A stretch of DNA of 64,000 bases. It comes from Psettodes erumei (lineage: Eukaryota; Chordata; Actinopteri; Pleuronectiformes; Psettodidae). Of this stretch, positions 36,840 through 50,500 are shown piece after piece. The translations under genes were made by a program, and so were the position numbers. The DNA lies in the NCBI GenBank assembly GCA_016785225.1, contig JAFBJZ010000100.1:248001-312000 (forward strand), given 5' to 3'. Under the pieces are notes generated by a model that saw only the letters and a program-made list of their open reading frames with translations, did no database searches and was not told the DNA's origin. Numbering within the stretch: position 1 is the first letter of the stretch; each line of letters begins with the position of its first letter.

Positions 36840-39800
36840 GTCAATAAAGTCATTTATTATTTCACACAATGGATAACATGAACAACTTCAACTGTAGTTC
36901 TTCTTAATAAGTGCTCAACGCTGCCAGCCAACAGAAGGGTAGCAAAAGAATGAGCTTTTCTTTCTGAGGAAAGAGAAATAAAAAAAAAAAAAAAAAAAAA
37001 GAAAACAAAAAAAAGAACCTACGAGATCATGGAAGATAAACATGACCGAAAGCATGCCAGCGGACATGGATATACATATATATTGCATGTATATATGTGC
37101 TTAAGACATATATCTGTATGCTAGCGAATGCAAATACAAAATATATGTGTACATTTACACATACATACTGTGAAGGATATATGCATATGCATGCGCATCT
37201 AGTATTTACTCTATATGTCAAATATTTGCAGTTTTTAATATTCATACAATGTACAAAAATGCTTCATGAATTAAAAATTCATTACAAAAAGAAACATATC
37301 AAACAATGTACAAGTCTTGCTCCAAATTCAATTGAAATTCAACTTTTCGGCTTGTCTAAAATATTTATGCATACAATCAAGTTGAGCATGCAAATAAAGG
37401 AAACCCACTCTAGAAAAAGGTTCAAATACACTATGTATACAAACTAAAATATGCCCACACTGTTAGAAGAGCTCACTTTGTGCTCCGTAAACTGCTTCGA
37501 CGCTTCTCCTGCACGTTCGGCTTTGAACAACATTATAGCTTAGAACTGTAACGAATGCTGTGAGGATGACTGCATGTACATTTATGAGGCTCTGTCTCAC
37601 GCGACCCCCCCACCACCACCACCACCACACACACACACACACTCCATTTGTAGGACACTCGTCGCTACGCGGGGAAGTACGGGGGCTCCGTCAAAGTTCA
37701 GGTGCCGACGCGGCCTGCAGGGACACGCACCCCCAACCACTGATTTAAGGTCGAACACCGCTGCCTCACAGTTGCCGACACCAAAGACAAGGCAAAAGAC
37801 ACTTGCATCAGTGTTTGGAGCCCCCCCACCCCCACCCCCCTCCCGTACCCACAGGTCCAGATCGGCCGCTGAGTGCGATACAGTAACGGTGACACGGGCC
37901 ACATCCCCTCTGCAGTCTCTGTGTAGAGTGAAAGCTCGCGATTAGGACAATACTTGTCAGTGTTAGAAGGCACCGGAGCATTGGCTGGTGGGAGAGACGG
38001 ACGGGACGGACGACATCTGGGGTCTTTTGACTCTACCGGCTGACCGCAGTACAGAGGAGTGAGCTTGCGAGCGTGTCTCGGCGCCTCTCGGACCACATGC
38101 CTAGACCTCATCTACGCCGCAGCGGACCGCAGACCTGCCGAGAGACGCCGAGTGAAGCCAGGTTGTGCACGCCATCAGTCAAGTGTATTTTTGGCCGTTT
38201 TCCTCTGAGAACTGCCCCCACCACACACAGCCCTCTTGCTTACTCTTCATGCTACTGCGCCACCCCAACCCCCCCCAAACTGGCTGCGGGCAAAATAGCT
38301 GCAAGTCAGCGGGGGGGGGATTCCTATTTTTATTTCAGTGCACTACAGCGGTGTTTGAAGGTGCAATAAGGCAAATCATCTCAGCGTTCTGTGTAATGCA
38401 AGGGGGGGGGGGGCCTGGACCAACGAACGTCGAGGTACGGAAAAAATTTGTGGAATTGCAAAAGTGAATTTGGCTAGCAGTTTTCTGCACAGTCTCAACA
38501 AAGAGGGGGAAGGTCCACTGTGGTTTTTTCGAGGAGACAGCCCCAGCATAGCCCAACCGGTATCCACGCAGGATGGACATACTAATGCTATTTACAACAA
38601 ACACTTCAATACTGTAGTTTTACATCTGGTTAAGGGTGTACTGCATAGAGCTGCAGTAACTATAGTTTTCTTGAAATTATAGTCACTTTCTGCACAACTT
38701 CTTACAAATTATTACTGGTATTATTCACACTTCTTGTTACACGAATCCATTTCATTCAGTAAATAAGACCACTTATTTCTCTTTGTCGAAGGGGTGGACT
38801 CGGAAAAGAAATTTCCTCTTAAGGTCATTGCCAGGCATGGCCTGATGCATAGCGAACAACAATATACGAGAGTGTGGTTTCCATGACGACCCCCCTCTGC
38901 TCCTCCTCTGCCGAGTATATGACCAGTTACAGGCCGTAAATAACTGGTTATACACTGGGCTGGTATCTGGGACATCGTGCGCAATCGATACTGCTGAATA
39001 GAAACGCGTCCCGTACGATGCCCCCCCCCCACTTCTGCTTCCGCCGCTGCTGCGGGGCAGCGCGTAGGCCGGTACACTATGTGCATTTCATACAGTAATA
39101 TCGCATTCTCCTTCGTCAGTCCAGCCCCTTCTAGTTCTGTCATGATGATATCGCTCAGCGAACCGGAAGGCGGCCGGGGGAGCGACTCGGGTGCCTCGGC
39201 GACAGAGGATGCTGACCGCAGAGGCTGTAAAGGGACACAGGCGGCGCCGGGGCTCCGATGACTAAGACACGTGCGTCATATGCACAATCGTGAGGATTTT
39301 GGGACAATTTTCTGGGGCACTCTTCGCCACTCGTTAGTCGTCGGGTCAAATGTAAATTGGTGAGCGAAAGAAACATAAGGCACAAGTTGAACTGCTGAAA
39401 ACGGAGAATCCCAGCCCACCCAACGGAAACAGAATCTCCTGAAACCAAACTTGTAACAGGGTCGATCCATCGCTACTGTTCTGAAATACTTATTTGAGAA
39501 AATACCAGCCACTACCCAAAGCCAAAGATACTGTAGATAGAGTTTAACAAAAGCTTAACATATTGACAGAGAAAGAAAAAAAAAATCCAAGATGGCTACA
39601 TTCTAGAGTGCACATAGGAATGCTTTAACATCGGTGCCAACATGGTGGAGAGTTTGTCAAACTCTTGATTCTTTTAAATAATAAATCCTCGCACTGAATA
39701 CTGAGACTTTGGTTTCTAAACCTAAAAGCTAGATTTACTTTCCAAAAATACTTCCAAGGATACGGATTGCAAATTGTGTTAAGTAGAAAGACTGGGATTA

Positions 39801-41236
39801 GCGTTTCAAAACACAGACGGAGAGCCCTCTTCTGCCGAACTGTCCGAAACCGCGGTTCGGACCCGGGGGGGGGGCTTTCGGTTTGGACGCTTTTGGCTGC
39901 GCAGCCTGCATATACAAATTGATTAAAAATGATGCATGCTCTCTGGAATGGATACCCACGCCACTGAAAGGCCAAAACATAAGGCTGGCACAAGCATGTA
40001 AGTGCTGCATTTGATTGATGCAAGTGTATGGTTTTTTGTTTTTTTGTTTTTTTTTCATAGTGCATTAAACCAATTTTAAGGTTTACCAAAAAAACACACC
40101 TGATATTCCTCCTGTATGTAATGCCCCCTGGATATAAACACTATAATGAATGTATGAATGAATACATGTGGTTCTTTCCGTCTGAAAACAAACTTGTCTC
40201 GAGTCGCACCCACGTCTGTTTTTGGTTATAAAAACAATACACAACTTTCATTGTCTATGGTACAACAATTCTATTTGATATACTGTGTGTCAGTACACGT
40301 CTAGGAGCTGGTTTCCCATTGTACAAGACAGGCAACAGTGGACTTGGTTTTCTATGTACAGTCTGGGACAGTCTCATCTGCCATATTGCCTTTGTGTCGC
40401 TGCGCAGGACGGGCCTGAGCAGGGAGGGACAAAACAGAGGAGACGGGAGGTTTTTTTGCGGCGGGAGAGCACAAGCGACAGGAAACGCATGACATGATGG
40501 GGGGTGGTTCGAGGGGACGACGGGGAGATGGGAGTCGAGCGGCGGGCACCCGGGGGGGGGCGGGACCGAGGAACTGGGCGAGTGTCAAGCAGGGACTGGG
40601 GGCTGAGGGGTGAGGAGCTGCCAGGAAGTGTGAGTTACTTCACAGAAAGAGAGCAAGAAAACGAGGGAGGGGACATGGGGGGGGGGTGTGACAGGGTTAA
40701 GGTGGCTTAATTACCGCCGTATTATTCCGCATGTCTTTGACGAGCTTCTTCAGAAAGGCAAATAATAAGCAGAGCTGCACAGTTTGTTTTTTTTATATTA
40801 ACCATTCCCCCATCCCCTTTGCTGGTAAATATATGGCTAAAGCCACATTCAGATACAGTATCATAAAGTACCATACACGTCACTGTATCAGATACATAAA
40901 GAATCACATAATATCCTACACTATCATAAGTACCACACACTTTTTATAGCATCAGATTCAGTATCAAATAGTACCATATAGTGCCATTGTAAATGAAGGT
41001 CCGACGAATCCTTGAAAGGCTCACGTCCGGTGGGTCGAGGGGGGGGGGGGCGCCCGGGAGCGCTCCCACCTCCCACTTCTCTGCCGACCCACTGTAGTCC
41101 TCACAACAAGCCGGCAAGAAGACACAAGTCAAAGTGCACCGAGGAGTTCCAAAATTAAGGGCGCTGCGTCCGATAGGCTTGAAGCAGCGCTGACTCTGTT
41201 CACTGCTCTCTCTCTCTCTCTACCCCCCTGCAGGGT
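36840..41236 (-). other. setbp1: setbp1 3'UTR (inferred, ~4.4 kb)
   Basis: No ORF of note follows the TAG. The stretch becomes AT-rich and non-repetitive toward 37000-37450 and 38600-40350, typical of long vertebrate 3'UTRs. Minus-strand AATAAA hexamers cluster at 36853-36858 and 36802-36807. A long 3'UTR fits the mammalian gene. Intermediate signals, such as the complement of TTTATT near 38331, may give shorter forms. A plus-strand A-run at about 36980-37000 (U-run in the transcript) and C- and G-homopolymers are present. Confidence 0.55.
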
Positions 41237-44200
41237 CTACTGACTGGAAGGAGCCCATAATTCATCCCTGCCGTGGCCCCTGCCTCTGCGTTTCCCCCCT
41301 CTGGCCGCCGGAGCCACCGACCGCGCCTGATGCACCACTGTCTCAATCGTCGCCGAGATGGAATCGTGATTGGAGAACTCCAGGGGCTCCGGGGTCAGGT
41401 TCGGCCTGAGGCCCTGCCTGCCCGGCAGGTCGTCGCACCTCTCCAGGACGGGCATCCCCAGAGTCCTCCCGTTGCCTCGCCTGCAGGCCAATGTGTCCAA
41501 ACCCCGACCGTCAGCGCGCGCTTCCTCCCTCCTGCCGGTCGGCTCTGATTCCTCTAGGGGTTGTTTTCGGGGCCGTCCGGGCCGCCTTTTGATGACATTG
41601 TTTCCTGTTTTGGCTTGTCGCTGCAGGCGCTTGGCGCGGAGGATCTTCTGCACATGCTCAAAGTTCAAAGAATGCATTCTCCTGACGTCCTTTTGGATCT
41701 GTTCCACCTCGCGACGTTTGTACCGCCGCTTACCGGGAGCACCTGCGAGGGGAGATAGCGAGCGTGAGTGAGGAGAGGAGAGAACATCACAAGATAAATA
41801 AATGGCAGACAGAGCAAGGTCGATAAAGAGAAAGGAGTTTTCCACACTAGCGTGTCAGTCAAAAGTGAGCAGCCTTGGAAAGGCCAGAAAAGACGATCAT
41901 GCCAATTTAGTTCATGGAGAGAATCTTTTCATTCTTTCTTTCTTTTCTTTTCTTTTCTTTTTTTGCTTCAAGAGCTTCCTGCTAATTTTGACATATTCAT
42001 GTAAGCCTTTCAAAGCCCAGCTGAGCCAGGAGAGCAGATCCTATCCTGTAATTGTCTACTGGAGAGCAGAGAGGAGAGGGGAGAAGAGGAGATCCCATTC
42101 TGTGAGCAGGAAACCCACAGAAATGTCTCCTTTAACCATTTAATATGTCACCACACAATAAAAAAAACCCTGTGCATCTGGAGCACAGGCTGCCAAAAAG
42201 CCAAACACACACACACACACACACACATTCACCGGCACAAATACAAAAGCTCACATATGCATACGCTCGCATGCCCGACATGCACAGATAATGAATTCGG
42301 CAGTTCGGAGCGACTGAGCAGGAGAAACTGGAGCCATATTGTTTCCTTCATACTGGCGAACTGGGCAGCATGCCCTTTACGCGCCGCTCTATCTCTTTTC
42401 TTGCCCCCCCCCCTTCTCTCTTCCCTTCCACCCATCATGGGCCGCGATATGCTACTCTCTAATCTGCAATTAAACTGGTAACGCTGCCCCATTTCATTTC
42501 CTTCTCGATTTCAGAAACCACTTCCTGGTCTTGGTCCGTCTCTGTCATTCTTTTTGCCCCCCCACCCGTCTGGGCACAGTTCCCAGGGCTCAGACTGAGC
42601 CACAGCCAAAATGGAGGAAAAAGCACAATCAGCCACCAGTCCCCAAGCAGCGTGCATCCAATGCGCTCAGCCTCTTTTTCTCGAGCTTTTACCCCCCGTT
42701 CCTGGATTCCCTGACTATCTCCTTTCTCCCTTCCTCTCCCAGAATCCTGCCGATGCAGCGTGGCGAGTTTCTGCAGCGCTCCGACACTCTGCCGACTGCC
42801 TTCAACTGAAAAACAGCTCAGAATTTCATACACCAAATATGGGAGGGCCGGGTTGGAGGAAAATGTGCGGAGATAAAAAAAAAAAACAAAAAACGATGCA
42901 CAAGACACCAAGATCATGTCTTTTGATAAAGCATAGCATCTTGAATATTTCACTCTTGAATGTCGCCCTTTTTTTTAATGTTTCATAGAACTAAATGGGG
43001 ATGTTTAAGGGAAAATTAAGAGTTTTCGCTAATGACCAAGGGAAGATGAAGATTTAAAACCATGAGGAACGTCTCTCTGCGCTGTGGCTCAAGCAGTCAG
43101 GGCAGACAGTGAAATTAGTGTAATGCAGAAAGTACTAAGCAGCGGCGCTTTACGAGCTGAACAGGAGTGTGCACATGCTAAGTTCACACGCGCGCACACA
43201 CGCACACGCGCTACAAAGTAGCAGAAATTTATGAGCTGCATACACGGAACATAAAACCGGTGACCTTCAGCAGTGCGAGGGGCCGCACAGCGCTGAGGAC
43301 CTGTCTCTTGGTGGAACGGGAAGTCAGCGCAGCGCACGGATACATGCTCGCTTATCCGCCGCCGCAGCGGCTGGGAACCCGGTTTCAGACAGGGAAAAAA
43401 TTTGAAACTTAATGGACACCATTTAGCGGGAGTGTCCCCCTCCCTGCATGAAAATGTACGCATGTATTTGGACGCGATGTGCAGAAGATGATTCTCAGCA
43501 GGAGCCGGACGGCAGACACACACACGTGTATGAAGAAATCACGACAAACTATTCCTACTGAGGGATGAGCCACGAATGAAGTTGCACGCACAGACAATAA
43601 TATGAATTTTTGCATCTATGTCAGCTTGTAGAAGGGTTAATCTGTCCATATGTGTGTGTATCAGAGCGGGTCTATGCCTCTGAATGCATGTGTGTGTGTG
43701 TGTGTGTGTGTGTGTGGCTGTGCGGTATGCGTGTGTATGCACACATGCCTGTGTTTTAATTGGGCTAAAGCTGTGAAGTGAAGCAGTAAGTCATGCCAGA
43801 GGAGGGGCAGAGGGAATGGGGAAAAGAGAGGGTAATGGGGGGAACAAGGGGGAGGGGGACACGAGAGGAAAGGCACAGAAAGAGAAAGGGAAGAGGGAAA
43901 GAGAGACGGGGGGCGGACGATGAAGAGGAACAAGGGGAAGTGAGCGTGCGGATGCGGGGATTGCGGGAGAGAGCGAGGAGAGGGGGGAAAGCGACGGCAA
44001 AAACTGCAGAAGCAGCACAAGGCGAAAAAGGGAAGGACAGGAAAGGTAGAGAGGTACAACAACACGGGGGGGGGTAACATGGAAGGAGGGGGGGGTGTAT
44101 ATGAGTCATCCCTCCTGGATCCCCTGGGGGGTGTGTGTGTGTGTGAGGAGAGGGGGGGATGTATTCTAACTGAGCCCCTGGCTTCTCCTCCTCCCCGCCA

Positions 44201-44492
44201 CTGGACTAGGCCCCAGTCATTAAACCCCTGGCTGCCAGCCAGCTCTTTTAACACAGGCAAGGGCCTTTTACGGCGTGTCTGTAGAAAATAAATCACACTG
44301 TGTGAATAATATATCTCTGGCGAAGGCATTGGCAGGAGGGGAGGAAGGGGAGGGAGGGAGGCAGGGGAGGAAAGGAGCGATCGGTGAATTATAGTCGTCT
44401 CCGTCCATGCATTACGTCTATCCCCAGCCAGATGTGCTGGAAAGACAGCAGAATACAGAGTATACCAAAACACACATTAGTTGGTGGTGGTG

Positions 44493-44523
<31 letters not shown>

Positions 44524-47500
44524 GGGACGACGACTTGGGGCTACACAGGCTCTTTGTCAGCTTTAAGTCCTAATGCTGCTGCGCGCTGCCTATTTCAAAA
44601 TTTGGAATCACCTTAATGAGCATGGTGCGATCTACATTTAAAATAGGGAAAGCCCTGTTAGCTCGAACTAATTACGTGATTAAAAGTCGACTCCGGCGTA
44701 TAACAAGCCCATTATCACTAGGGAACAGAATAATGTATTGGACATCTTTTTTTTTGCTTTTTTTTTGCAAACATGCACCAGATTTAGCTATGTAGCAGTG
44801 GATCTTTTTTTCCTCCTCCCCACTGTCTCGGTGCAAGCTGCGTTAACCTCGTGCCTTACTGCATGGTATGCACATCCAGGGTTCCCTCATAGCAGGGGGT
44901 GGGGGGGTGCACGCACCAACCCTTGTTCATGCTAAGTCAACACCATGATGAACTCCCTGGCTAAGTCCGTGGTCACACAGGTGACGAGAAAGGTGCCACA
45001 TTTTTTAAACACGACCCAAATGTCAACCAAAACGTCTTTTGTTTTGTTTTTTTTTAATCTCCTGTACAGTAGTAGTTACTTGTAGTTTTCTTTCACTAAT
45101 ACATTCCTGTTCCTGTTTTCTCTATCAGAGGATTCTCGCTGTTTTACGACTTGCTCTCCTTTTGCCTCGTGACGGGATCTATTGCGAGGTCTGGTGCTGA
45201 TAGCATCTTTAGCTTTCCGCGGTTTTTAAGGTGACGTAGCTGCAGAAAGTCCAACCAACAGCGAGTCAGTCGGATAAAGACAAGCAGGCAATGGGCGGTT
45301 ATTGCACAGGCTAACCCCTGAACCCTCCAACATGCCATCAAAGCAAGCAAAACATTTTACCATGCCGCTGCTGTCAAAATAAAGAAAAAAACAAACAAAC
45401 ACGAATGTTTAAAAGATAACAGGTAACCCTACTGTGAGGGGGTCTTACCAGTGAGGGTGGGACTGGAGCACTTGTTCATCTGTCCTGGCTCCTGCCTGGC
45501 GGTCTGGAATGACATTAAGCCCTGATCTCCAAAAACAGCGAGCCTCGACTTCCTGCTCCTCCCGCCGCACTCGTCCTCCCGTGACCCCAAAACGAGATCT
45601 GAAGCCGACTCCGGCCGCTGCGATTGGCTACTGTAGCTGCTCATGAAGCTGTTTATTGGCTGGCCGGTCTGACGGGAGTGGAACTGGCTGTCGGCAAGCG
45701 AGTGCGCAGACAGCTGGTCCGACTCAAACATCCCTAAGCTGGATCCCAGGCTCGAGCCTCTGCTGATGCCCCTCTGCTTCTCCAGATGCTTTGCTGCGCC
45801 CTGACCGGACAAGTCCCTCCTGTCGCTCAGCATGCTGAGGCGCGCGGTGGTCTTTGCTCCACTGAAGAGCCCGCCCAGGTCCTGTCGGTCTCGCGGCGAG
45901 AGGAGGGGTTCATCCTTGTGCTTATGTTTGTGCTTGTGCTTCCTCTTATGGAGGCGAACCCCTGCAAGACCACCAGCTCCGCCACCGCCCAGGGATCCGA
46001 GGCCCTCTCCTCTCACTGAGGGGCCCTGAAGCGGGCCGCTGGCGCTGCGAAGCTTGGCCCCCGGCTGGAGTTTGGGGTGTCCGCTGGAGTGGAAAGCCTT
46101 GGGAGGGGGGACGGCGGGCCTCATGAAGGGAGATGGAGATGCGGGTCCGAGCGAGTGGGGCAGGTAAAATGGTGGGGCAGGGGGAAAGTAGCCCAGGCTC
46201 AGAGGAGGGGCGTAAGGCATCGGATACGGCGCTGCATAGAAATTTCCCCCTGCCAGCGGATAACCATATCCTTGGACAAAAGGCAGCTTCGATGTGATTG
46301 GCTCGCTGGCTTTGGCTGGACGGCCCCGTCTCCTCTTGGCCTTCAGGTCAGCGCTCCTGCGGAGGTATGAGCTGGAGTCGCAAGGGTAGGAGTCATAGGT
46401 GACTGGGTAGTAATGATGGAAGTTCAGGCGGAAAATGGAGGGATAGGGCTGCTGCGGGTAGCAGGCGTATCGTCTGTGGGACACTCGCAGCTGCTGGAGC
46501 TTTAACACCACCTGTGGGGAGGATGGAAAGAGTTTAGGCAAACACGCCACTTGAAGGTTGACAGTGCTTGGTCAAACATTGCGCGCATGCACACACACAC
46601 ACACACACACACAGTGTTTCGTACCTCCTCCAGTTCAGAGAGAAAGTGAAGATGGTCCCGGCTCTGGAGGCACTTCCTCTTCCGTCGATGATGCTTCTGC
46701 TTCTTTTCCTGCTGCGACAGGAAGCTGTCAACGGTGGTCGCTTGCCGTTCACAGCGTGCCCTGCCGCCCCTGGTGGACGCTTCCAGGGCTGCCGCCTCCG
46801 CCACCTCGAACCCGCACAGATCGAACGAGTACCTGTATGAACCAGAAACATGTAATCGCATCAAAACCACCACAGTCTGAAACCCTGTAAATCACGGGTT
46901 CAAAGGAAAAGTGTGGCGGCGGTGTACCGCACCTGCGTCGGGAGGCGGGACCCTTTTCGGTTTGATCGGAGGTGCTGTTGTTATCTGTCCCGATCCCGCT
47001 GTCACTGGGAATGGTCTCCTCGCTGTGTGACTCGCTGATGGGGGACAGGGTCACCTCCTTCACTGATGCTCCCTCTGACAGGTGGGAGGGTGAATTAGCC
47101 AGAAGGCGTGGAGGAGACAGCTTCCACCCGCCGGAGAAGAAGCCCCTGCTGGGCGGCTTGGAGGGCAGGGCGGAGATGGGCTGTAAACTGGGCATAGAGG
47201 CATCGGAGTGGCCGGCTCGCAAGGATGGAGCGCCGGAGCTGGGGGAGGAGGTGGTGGAAGGCACTATGGGGCTCTCATAGAGACTGGACATGGAGACGGA
47301 CGGGGGGAGCTTGTCCCTAGTGGTTTTAGGAGGGTTGGCGCTTTGGGTTTCTGCCCTCGGTTTCCGCCCTCGCTTCTTACCAATGTAGATGGTTCCTCTC
47401 TTGCTGACATTTATCTGCTTCCCCAGCCGAGCCTCAATGGTGGACGCCATGGCGCTCATGGCCGAGGCGACAGGGGTAGAAGACGACTTCAGGGCCAGAG

Positions 47501-50500
47501 TGCCGTTCTGGCTGGAGCCCGAAAGGATCTCGTTCAGGATGCTCTGCATTTTCCCGAGCTTTATCTTGTTCATCGGCCTGGGATGGCCCCGGCCGCGCTT
47601 CAGTTTCAAATTGTTAGAACTGGTCGCGGCGGCCGCGGATGTCATCTGCACCAGTGTGTTTAGTGCGTGGGTCTTTTTCCTGCGATTTAGCCCCGCAGAC
47701 ATCTCCTGCGCCAGCGGGCTCGGTGGAGACGTGGAGGTGCCCTCGTGGATGGTCTCCACCGTCAGGAGGGGCTGTTTCTTGGGACGTCCGCGTTTTCTCT
47801 TAATGGGCGCGTGGACCGTCAGGCTGTCGGTATTGGTGTACAGGGGGCTGGAGGGGGTGATGGGGAAGGCCGAGGGCGGGTCGGCCAGGGTCATTGGGCT
47901 ACCCCGGCTGTCTCTCTGCGGTGACATGAAGCTGGCGTGGCTTTTTGCTTTCAGGTAGGACCACCTGTCCTTGGCCTTGGTTTGCCTGGAGCTGGCCGTG
48001 GAGCTGGTGCTGCGGCTAGGGCTGGGACTCAGGGCCGCCCTGGGCCTGGGGCTGGGATTGGGGCTGACGTTAGCCCTGGGTTTCGGACTGGGGCTGGGGC
48101 TGACGCTACCCCTGGGGCTGGGGCTGTGATTTGGGCTTGGGAGTCTGGGGTTTGGGTTCAGAATGGGTTTGCTGATGAGACTGTGTGCAGGTTCTCTGTG
48201 TTTTGGGACGTCTGTGTTGATTTTAGGGCGGCCCACGGGGTTCTTTTTCGTTCTGTTTGTGCTCAAAACAGCTGACTCTGGGTCGGGCCCACTTGTGGCT
48301 GAGTCTCCTCTTTCTGCCCTGTCTGCCCTCTCTCCTTTTTCTCTTTTATCACCTTTATCTGCTCTCTCTGATTTTTCTAGCCTCTCTCCACCGACATCGG
48401 CCTGACTTACGAGTCGAGAATCATTTTTGTGAGTCTCCATTTTATGTGCTACTTTGGGTTCTGGGGGCCCAGGCTGGTGCTTTTCCGCGGTGTCAGAGTC
48501 CTGCCTTTGCTGCGACTGCTCCTCGACAGAAAACGACTCATCGAAAGAAGGTCTCCTCCGCCTCTTTCGTCCCTTCCCTTCCTCTGTCAGCACGTGCATC
48601 CCTCTGTCTTCATCATCTCCCCTCCTCCCGGCCATTGCTCGCTCTCTTTCCTCTTTCCTCCTTTCCTCTCTCTCCTCGTGGAACCGCTCAGCTGCCTCCT
48701 CCTGCCGGTACTTCTGCCTCTCCTCTGAATTCGTCGGACTCTCCGATCCTTTCTCCGTCTGTCTCCCCCAAGGTGGATCTGCGCCGTGGGGGTTACAGAG
48801 CATCCTCTGGGAGTCTTTCCGGCCGTACTTCCGCTTGATGTTCCCGAATAGCTGTTCGCTGACCTCTTGCAAACCCCTCCCCCTGGAGAGATGCATGCAG
48901 AGAACAGATTTGGATGACTGGAATGGAGGGCGAACGTTTTGTATTTCACCAAAACTCAGAACCAGTATTAACGTTTAGCCTTTTTGTGGGTTAGGGTATC
49001 AACAGAGGACTCTCATATGATGTTAACATGACAATTGAGTCCTGACTTTTAAAAAAACTGCATTATAGTTTCGAGATATAACTCTATATATCTGGAATCT
49101 GTTTTATCAGACTTTAAAATTTAGTTTTTGTAGCAAATGAGACTTCAAATAAAGTCAAAGTCGACACTATAATACCCCCCTATCCCCCATGCATTGTGTA
49201 CATGCGTAGTGTTTCTGCTCCAGCCATTGTTTGCCTCATGATAAGATCCACGACGCAGGGAAACGAACCATACCTGCTGAGTGAGGTCAGGTTGAGAACG
49301 CTGGCATCTGTAACCACCGGCAACTGCAGGTCTGGAGTCAGGGATCTCTGAGGTGAGGGGCTCCCCGCCGCCGTTCGTGAGAAAGGCTGGGCGGGGTCGA
49401 GCAGAGCATTCCTTCCGGCTACTGCCAATTCTCTGGTTGGCTCCGAATCTGCAGGGTTCCCCGGGGATGCGGAAGGTGCCGTGGATGTGATCCAGTCTGC
49501 GCTGACGTGGTTGTGGTGGTGGTGGTGGTGGTGGTGCTGCTGCACATGAGCGTGCTGGAATTGCTGCGCGTGTGACAGCGCGTGCGCGGGAAGGAGGGAG
49601 CTGCGGAGCTGGTGTTTGGGCGGCGTGTGATCTCCCAGTAGCTGCAGCAGGCCTCCCTCTCTCTGCTCTGGCATTCGGAACTGGCGCTCATATGTCTGGA
49701 GACGACAGAAGAAGACAAAGAAAGACTGGTTACTGCATACGCTCGACAATCACAAGACATCTTTATATAGCTGCAGGGATAGACAAATGATATAATGTGA
49801 TCGTAAAACTTTGACTACTCTATTTCCTGTCTTCATAACATCCTATCCCATCACAGAGATGATGCGCGTGCGGCGTAGCATTCCATTCTGCATCTAGGTC
49901 CTTCGCGTCAGCCCGTATCAAATCAGCGATTTGTTTTGCTCTGATATGACATTCTTCTCTTCTTTCACGGCGGGACCGAAGCTTTTTAATGCATCTTGTG
50001 TGCATGAGCAAACAGTGTGCAGCTAAACAAAAGGCTTGTTTACAAAGCAATTAAATTCCTGTGGCAAGGATGTTGCATGCTGTGAGAGCTGGGGGTGTGT
50101 GTGTGTGGAGTGAAGTCGGGGGCGTCTGACTGCACACAGTGTTAAACACGGGAGGCTAGCTCAGTCGTACTGTACGCGCTATACAGAATGTCCCAAAAAA
50201 CTAAAAAAAGTGCGGCACAGGTTGTCGACACTTTCCCAGCGAAGGGCCACGAACATGGTGTCAACCTTCGCTCGTCGTCCGAGTGCGCACAACTGGAGAG
50301 CTCAATACACTGAGCTCCACAACATCTCCTGGCTCAGTGCGTTACTGCTGCACAATCACTGTACTGCTGGAAGATAAGAAATAGAGCAGTGGATGGCCTT
50401 TGTGGTTTAGCCTGTTATTAACAGCCCCAGTATGACACAACGAGACGCTGCTCTGCTGCGCTGCAGGGAGATGTAACCTAACCACAGGCTTGCCTCTCAG

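Noticed and set aside
43661..44473. 270-codon minus-strand ORF in the last setbp1 intron
   Set aside because: It is the complement of a G/A-rich low-complexity belt and a TG run. The product is a Pro/Ser/Leu homopolymer-like string with no motif.
46833..46932. Reading through the setbp1 intron as coding (the upstream frame stays open across it)
   Set aside because: Conserved SETBP1 sequence resumes in a different frame after an AG acceptor at 46833, and splicing restores homology on both sides.
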